Origin: Amphiduros pacificus
Taxonomy: Eukaryota > Annelida > Polychaeta > Phyllodocida > Hesionidae
Reading direction: 5' to 3'
Assembly (NCBI GenBank): GCA_949316495.1
Contig: OX439006.1
Location: 49,207,939-49,271,938 of the forward strand
Length of the DNA stretch: 64,000 nucleotides
A program made the translations under genes and the position numbers. A model generated the notes under the pieces. It did not search any database. It was not told the origin of the DNA and saw only the letters and a list, made by a program, of their open reading frames with translations. Shown here piece by piece: positions 43,101-52,100 of this stretch. Numbering within the stretch: position 1 is the first letter of the stretch; the number at the start of each line of letters is the position of its first letter.

Positions 43101-46100
43101 ACCAATATGGCTGCTCCCACCAAAAATACTGTCTACACCAAATGTTCCCCCCTATAATTTTCTGCTTGCCTCCTCCAACACCAATGTACACTTGCTGGAC
43201 GTTTATGCTTTTTTTTGACTGAACATTGTTTCCTAAAATATGGAAAAAATTAGTTATTAATTTCAATGTTTTTGGTATTTTTTACAAGTTTTATCAGTTC
43301 TTATAAATGAAATATAAGTAGGATATCATAATTTGCCTCTGCCTACAAGTAAAATGGGCTTTTTGGAGGCAAGTGGACACTTCCAAAATGGAGGGAAAAA
43401 TTTGGTTCACTGATCACTTTTTGACTGGATATAAATCTTGTAAAAAAGCAGGGTTAGCCTTGGAATTACCAAAAACTGGCTGGACAAAACTTTTATTGGA
43501 CTCTTTGTGTGGATTTCATACCATCTAGACATCAGTAAGTCATTTTATTTCAAAGATTGAAGCTTTTTAAGAAGATGTGTTTTAACAGGATGTGCACAAA
43601 ATGCACAAATTTTCCTTGACATTGAACTTCAATCTTCCAGTTTAGCAAGTTAATTATACTTTTTAGCACTTGAAATTATGATCCCAATGTTGCCATATTT
43701 ATTAGTGACAAGATACTGAAAACCGTTTTTCGATATTGAAAAAAAAAATTTCACCGCGATTCATTCTTTACAGTAGTGTATGAAATGGTGGATGTCCCTC
43801 TGACCGGTCTCACGTTCTAGAACAGAGCCATATACAACTTGCTTCATGTGGTATTCAAGTTGCCTTTATTCTGAGTCATTCAGATCCTCATCCTCCAATA
43901 TAAGAGAGCTCTGTTTCCTCTAATATATAAATAGACTATTTCCTCTGATATTCAAATTGACCTTTTCCTCTGATATTCAAGCAGACCATTTTCTCTGATA
44001 TTCAAGCAGACAGCTGTGCAATACTAACCACCAGAGAAAATAAATGACAACACTCTAATTCTATGGTGAAGCTAAAAGTATATATGATTAATAAGTGTCA
44101 CTCAGTGGCTAAAAATGGAGTCACACCATTATTAGATGTAAAGCATTATTCCTTAATTCATCAGGCATCATACACGGTCAACCAATTGCCTTGTAAGACT
44201 GCATATGCTTAAATAGAAATCATTCATATATAAATGACCAAACAAATATTTTTGCTGCCAAATCTTCAATGGCAATATAATTTTGTGTGACCAAACTTCA
44301 TAGAGCAGTGGCCATTAATCAGTGTTAATGCAAGGCCAAGCAGATATCTTGATGGGCAAATGATGAATCATTCCCCTGGATATTGCTGCAAACTTTCTGA
44401 TATTAAGATAAAGAATGGTATCGCCATGGCAACAGGAAGCACTCGTCTACCAGGAGGAGGTGTTTTCTTCTCTTATATCTTGGTCTACTAAACAAGGAAA
44501 GTGGGAAAAGCTATATGCCGACATTCAGACCTAATCATTATTCCAGACATAGAGCCTCGGCAAACAGCCATAATTGGAAGATCAAGGGTCGTCCCATTTT
44601 CTAATCAACATCACAATTCCAGTCTACTTCCAGCCGGAGCATTTTCTCTTAATCAAATCTCATCTGGAAGGTTACTGAAAAGCCTCTAATATAGTTGGAG
44701 TCGAAACACTGCAGGCATTTTCAAGCATGGTTAAGTGAATGTTGTGCTTAATAAAGTATTCACCACAAAGTTCAATCATAATTACAATCTATGTTAAGCA
44801 TAAAGATTTGTTACAATGAGCTTTGAGCAAATAAACTCATTCCTAGCTGTTTTTCTTTTTTACAGTGTTGCCACAACAAAATCATTCAATACACCACCTT
44901 CCAAAGAGTATTATACCATACCAGACCACTGTATAGTCACCCTAGGCTGTACTATACAGGGTGGCCACACCACACCATACCAGACCACTGTATAGCCACC
45001 CTAGGCTGTACTATACAGGGTGGCCACACCTCACCATACCAGACCAAGTATAGCCACCCTAGGCTGCACTATACAGGGTGGCCACACCACACCATACCAG
45101 ACCACTGTATAGCCACCCTAGGCTGTACTATACAGGGTGGCCACACCACACCATACCAGACCACTGTATAGCCACCCTAGGCTGTACTATACAGGGTGGC
45201 CACAACACACCATACCAGACCACTGTATAGCCACCTTAGGCTGTACTATACAGGGTGGCCACAACACACCATACCAGACCACTGTATAGCCACCCTAGGC
45301 TGTACTATACAGGGTGGCCACACCACACCATACTAGACCACTGTATAGCCACCCTAGGCTGTACTATACAGGGTGGCCACACCACACCATACCAGACCAC
45401 TGTATAGCCACCCCAGGCTGTACTATACAGGGTGGCCACACCACACCATACCAGACCACTGTATAGCCACCCCAGGCTGTACTATACAGGGTGGCCACAC
45501 CACACCATACCAGACCACTGTATAGCCACCCTAGGCTGTACTATACAGGGTGGCCACACCACACCATACCAGACCACTGTTTAGCCACCCTAGGCTGTAC
45601 TATACAGGGTGGCCACACCACACCATACCAGACCACTGTATAGCCACCCCAGGCTGTACTATACAGGGTGGCCACACCACACCATACCAGACCACTGTAT
45701 AGCCACCCTAGGCTGTACTATACAGGGTGGCCACACCACACCATACCAGACCACTGTATAGCCACCCTAGGCTGTACTATACAGGGTGGCCACACCACAC
45801 CATACCAGACCACTGTATAGCCACCCTAGGCTGTATTATACAGGGTGGCCACACCACACCATACCAGACCACTGTATAGCCACCCTAGGCTGTACTATAC
45901 AGGGTGGCCACACCTCACCATACCAGACCACTATATTGCCACCCCAGCTGTACTATACAGGGTGGCCACACCACACCATACCAGACCACTGTATAGCCAC
46001 CCTAGGCTGTACTATACAGGGTGGCCACACCACACCATACCAGACCACTGTATAGCCACCCTAGGCTGTACTATACAGGGTGGCCACACCACACCATACC

Positions 46101-49100
46101 AGACCACTGTATAGCCACCCTAGGCTGTACTATACAGGGTGGCCACACCACACCATACCAGACCACTGTATAGCCATCCAAGGCTGTACTATACAGGGTG
46201 GCCACACCACACCACACCAGACCACTGTATAGCCACCCTAGGCTGTACTATACAGGGTGGCCACACCACACCATACTAGACCACTGTATAGCCACCCTAG
46301 GCTGTACTATACAGGGTGGCCACACCACACCATACCAGACCACTGTATGGCCACCCTAGGCTGTACTATACAGGGTGGCCACACCACACCACACCAGACC
46401 ACTGTATAGCCACCCTAGGCTGTACTATACAGGGTGGCCACACCACACCACACCAGACCACTGTATAGCCACCCTAGGCTGTACTATACAGGGTGGCCAC
46501 ACCACACCATACCAGACCACTGTATGGCCACCCTAGGCTGTACTATACAGGGTGGCCACACCACACCACACCAGACCACTGTATAGCCACCCTAGGCTGT
46601 ACTATACAGGGTGGCCACACCACACCACACCAGACCACTGTATAGCCACCCTAGGCTGTACTATACAGGGTGGCCACACCACACCACACCAGACCACTGT
46701 ATAGCCACCCTAGGCTGTACTATACAGGGTGGCCACACCACACCATACCAGACCACTGTATAGCCACCCTAGGCTGTACTATACAGGGTGGCCACACCAC
46801 ACCATACCAGACCACTGTATAGCCACCCTAGGCTGTACTATACAGGGTGGCCACACCACACCATACCAGACCACTGTATTGCCACCCTAGGCTGTGTTAT
46901 ACAGGGTGGCCACACCACACCATACCAGACCACTGTATAGCCACCCTAGGCTGTACTATACAGGGTGGCCACACCACACCACACCAGACCACTGTATAGC
47001 CACCCCAGGCTGTACTATACAGGGTGGCCACACCACACCATACCAGACCACTGTATAGCCACCCTAGGCTGTACTATACAGGGTGGCCACACCACACCAT
47101 ACCAGACCACTGTATAGCCACCCTAGGCTGTACTATACAGGGTGGCCACACCTCACCATACCAGACCACTATATTGCCACCCCAGCTGTACTATACAGGG
47201 TGGCCACACCACACCATACCAGACCACTGTATAGCCACCCTAGGCTGTACTATACAGGGTGGCCACACCACACCACACCAGACCACTGTATAGCCACCCT
47301 AGGCTGTACTATACAGGGTGGCCACACCACACCATACCAGACCACTGTATAGCCACCCTAGGCTGTACTATACAGGGTGGCCACACCACACCATACCAGA
47401 CCACTGTATAGCCACCCTAGGCTGTACTATACAGGGTGGCCACACCACACCATACCAGACCACTGTATAGCCACCCTAGGCGGTACTATACAGGGTGGCC
47501 ACACCACATCATACCAGACCACTGGAGAGCCACCCTAGGCTGTACTATACAGGGTGGCCACACCACACCATACCAGACCACTGTATAGCCACCCTAGGCT
47601 GTACTATACAGGGTGGCCACACCACACCATACCAGACCAAGTATAGCCACCCTAGGCTGTACTATACAGAGTGGCCACACCACACCATACCAGACCAAGT
47701 ATAGCCACCCTAGGCTGTACTATACAGGGTGGCCACACCTCACCATACCAGACCACTATATTGCCACCCCAGCTGTACTATACAGGGTGGCCACACCACA
47801 CCATACCAGACCACTGTATTGCCACCCCAGCTGTACTATACAGGGTGGCCACACCACACCATACCAGACCACTGTATAGCCACCCTAGGCTGTACTATAC
47901 AGGGTGGCCACACCACACCATACCAGACCACTGTATTGCCACCCCAGCTGTACTATACAGGGTGGCCACACCACACCATACCAGACCACTGTATTGCCAC
48001 CCCAGCTGTACTATACAGGGTGGCCACACCACACCATACCAGACCACTGTATAGCCATCCTAGGCTGTACTATACAGGGTGGCCACACCACACCATACCA
48101 GACCACTGTATAGCCACCCTAGGCTGTACTATACAGGGTGGTCACACCTCACCATACCAGACCACTATATTGCCACCCCAGCTGTACTATACAGGGTGGC
48201 CACACCACACCATACCAGACCACTGTATTGCCATCCTAGGCTGTACTATACAGGGTGGCCACACCACACCATACCAGACCACTGTATAGCCACCCTAGGC
48301 TGTACTATACAGGGTGGCCACACCACACCATACCAGACCACTGTATAGCCATCCTAGGCTGTACTATACAGGGTGGCCACACCACACCATACCAGACCAC
48401 TGTATTGCCACCCCAGCTGTACTATACAGGGTGGCCACACCACACCATACCAGACCACTGTATAGCCATCCAAGGCTGTACTATACAGGGTGGCCACACC
48501 ACACCATACCAGACCACTGTTTAGCCACCCTAGGCTGTACTATACAGGGTGGCCACACCACACCATACCAGACCACTGTATAGCCACCCTAGGCTGTACT
48601 ATACAGGGTGGCCACACCACACCATACCAGACCACTGTATAGCCACCCTAGGCTGTACTATACAGGGTGGCCACACCACACCACACCAGACCACTGTATA
48701 GCCACCCTAGGCTGTACTATACAGGGTGGCCACACCACACCATACCAGACCACTGTATAGCCACCCTAGGCTGTACTATACAGGGTGGCCACACCACACC
48801 ATACCAGACCACTGTATAGCCACCCTAGGCTGTACTATACAGGGTGGCCACACCACACCATACCAGACCACTGTATAGCCACCCTAGGCTGTACTATACA
48901 GGGTGGCCACACCTCACCATACCAGACCACTGTATAGCCACCCTAGGCTGTACTATACAGGGTGGCCACACCACACCATACCAGACCAAGTATAGCCACC
49001 CTGGTAATGTTTGCACCCTGTGTCCCTGCCATGTTCTCATACACTAAGCGTGCCTCATACACTAAGTATAACACACAAATCAATAAGGCAACAGTGAATA

Positions 49101-52100
49101 TTATATCGCAATGAATATGTGCCACAACGTATACACACACATGACATTCAATAAAATGTGAAAAGTGTGGCGATGAGAATATCCTCCAGATACAATGACA
49201 TAGACGCACCAACTTGTAGACACTGTGATATAGCAGAACTAACTTGTAGACACTGTGATATAGCAGAACCAACTTGTAGACACTGTGATACAGCAGAACC
49301 AACTTGTAGACACTGTGATATAGCAGAACTAACTTGCAGACACTGTGATATAGCAGAACCAACTTGTAGACACTGTGATATAGCAGAACCAACTTGTAGA
49401 CACTGTGATATAGCAGAACCAACTTGTAGACACTGTGATATAGCAGAATCAACTTGTAGACACTGTGATATAGCAGAACCAACTTGTAGACACTGTGATA
49501 TAGCAGAACCAACTTGTAGACACTGTGATATAGCAGAACCAACTTGTAGACACTGTGATTTAGCAGAACCAACTTGTAGACACTGTGATATAGCAGAACC
49601 AAATTGTAGACACTGTGATACAGCAGAGCCAACTTGTAGACACTGTGATATAACAGAACCAACTTGTAGACACTGTGATATAGCAGAACCAACTTGTAGA
49701 CACTGTGATGTGACAGCACTTACTTGTAGACACTGTGATATGACAGAACTAACTTGTAGACACTGTGATATAGCAGAACCAACTTGTAGACACTGTGATA
49801 CAGCAGAACCAACTTGTAGACACTGTGATATAGCAGACCCAACTTGTAGACACTGTGATATAGCAGAACCAACTTGTAGACACTGTGATTTAGCAGAACC
49901 AAATTGTAGACACTGTGATATAGCAGAACCAACTTGTAGTCACTGTGATACAGCAGAACCAACTTGTAGACACTGTGATATAGCAGAACTGACTTGTAGA
50001 CACTGTGATATAGCAGAACCAACTTGTAGACACTGTGATGTGACAGCACTTACTTGTAGACACTGTGATATGACAGAACTAACTTGTAGACACTGTGATA
50101 TAGCAGAACCAACTTGTAGACACTGTGATACAGCAGAACCAACTTGTAGACACTGTGATATAGCAGACCCAACTTGTAGACACTGTGATATAGCAGAACC
50201 AACTTGTAGACACTGTGATATAGCAGAACTGACTTGTAGACACTGTGATATAGCAGCACCAACTTGTAGACACTGTGATGTGACAGCACTTACTTTTAGA
50301 CATTGTGATAAGGCAGCACTTACTTGTCAACACGGCAATTTAGCAGCACTTGCTTTTAGACATTCATATATAGAAACACCTACAAGTTGACAGTGATACA
50401 ACAGCATCCACTTGTGGAGAGTAAGACAATGTGTCATTACATTGACCAGTAAATGGCATAACAGCCTGACATAACCCTTGTAAACGATGTTAAGAGGCCA
50501 TTTGTCCATTTAATGCAGAATCATGGTGTATGTGTGGACAGCATGTCCTTTTCCTGTGGGAAGTGTGAATTATATTTGCCTGTTAGTTTGGGGATTTGCA
50601 TGACTTTCAATATCATTTCAGTTATTTCATGACGAGACTTACTTGTAACAGATTTAGTGCTGCCTCACTGAATTATCATGTCACAGATCCTTACCACATG
50701 ACAACCCACCTGGTCAATAGGTTTACTGGGGAATGTGACATATAATGTTAGAGTGAATGCAGTGACTATGACAAAGGCTTGAGGGTTGAGCCTGGCAGTT
50801 GTCATCACCACTGATACAAAGCCACGGAGGCTGTAGTGCTCGGGACCAGAGGGATATATTGATTCCTTGTGAAAACCGTCGAGAATTCACAACAAATACA
50901 ACAAGCCTTCATTCCCGGTGTAAGCCTGTGAGATACTCTCCCTGGATTGTGCTCTATAATCCCTGAATAAATTTGAATGGTCCTAAGATACCTTCTATGG
51001 TCTCTGATGTATGGTCCCTGAAATAAAATATATATACATGTTTCCCATGGTATCTTTTTAAGTGATAAGTGCCATTAAAGCTCTCATCAAATTTTGTTCT
51101 CAGGCAAATCCACCAAAATGATTTCCTTGCCAAATATTGAGTGTTTGGCAGGTTATTAAAGCGTAATATATGTTCAGCCTTTATACCAGGTACATAATAA
51201 GTCCATAACAGGGGAAAAGTCTGAAAACTCTCTCTCTTTTCTCAATCATTGAAAATTAAAAAACCAATGTGTAAATTTTGCCAAAAATGCCACAAAATAG
51301 ATAAAATGTATATCATTTGACAATAAAAGAAATTAATTACTGCATACATAATATGTTTACTACATGTATGTATGATGATATGTCAGTGAGTAATAAAGCT
51401 ATAAGGTTCAGGGAGTGTACAGCAAAGTCCCAGCCTAGGCATTGGCCGGGTAGGCACTGCTCTGTACTCACTGCCTATGGTAAGGAAAATGTAACACAAT
51501 ATCAGAATGGGGACACAACCTTTACTGGAGAAACTGGACATCATCAGTTGGAACTTGACATCTCTTTGGTCATGCATAAATGTGACCATATAGGGTCAGG
51601 CAAGACTGTATTGCGTGATTTTATCTGGTCATGCGTTGCTGTAGAATGGAATTACTTGGTCATGTACGCATTGTTCCTGTAGCAATTTGGTCATCTTGGT
51701 ATGTGATGTTTGGCTCTGAATATTGTAAAACTTGCAGGCAGTGACATGAATTATTGGTTGTCAATGAGAGGACATCAGATTTGGTTCAATATGAAGGTGT
51801 TATATGTCGGGAATATACACGGCAGGATCATTCTATTGTTCTCCGGATATTTTGGTTTGATAAACTTTATAAAAACGTCAGAATTTGTTTCTAGAAACAA
51901 AAATATTTGAATATTAAAAAAATATATGGAATCCAATTCCAAAATGTGCTATTCTGGAGTTACAGAAAATTACAATAAGCGTGATAACAGCAAATCTAAA
52001 AGAGAAAAATATAACAAAATGGTAGAAACCTTGGAAAAATAGGATTTAAAAATTCAACTTATTTGAAATTGCACGCTTTATCATCCCATCACTAGCCAAA

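Noticed and set aside
49158-50390. 410-codon Cys/His-rich frame (CRHCDIAEPT repeats) resembling a zinc-binding repeat protein
   Set aside because: It is the 30-bp minisatellite read in one frame. Variant sites are not biased to third positions by eye, and it lies inside SIDT intron 1 on the opposite strand.
1513-50395. Idea that array unit lengths are selected to be multiples of three
   Set aside because: About half of the units are divisible by three, half are not (11, 13, 25, 28, 49, 59). The sample is small and all are intronic.
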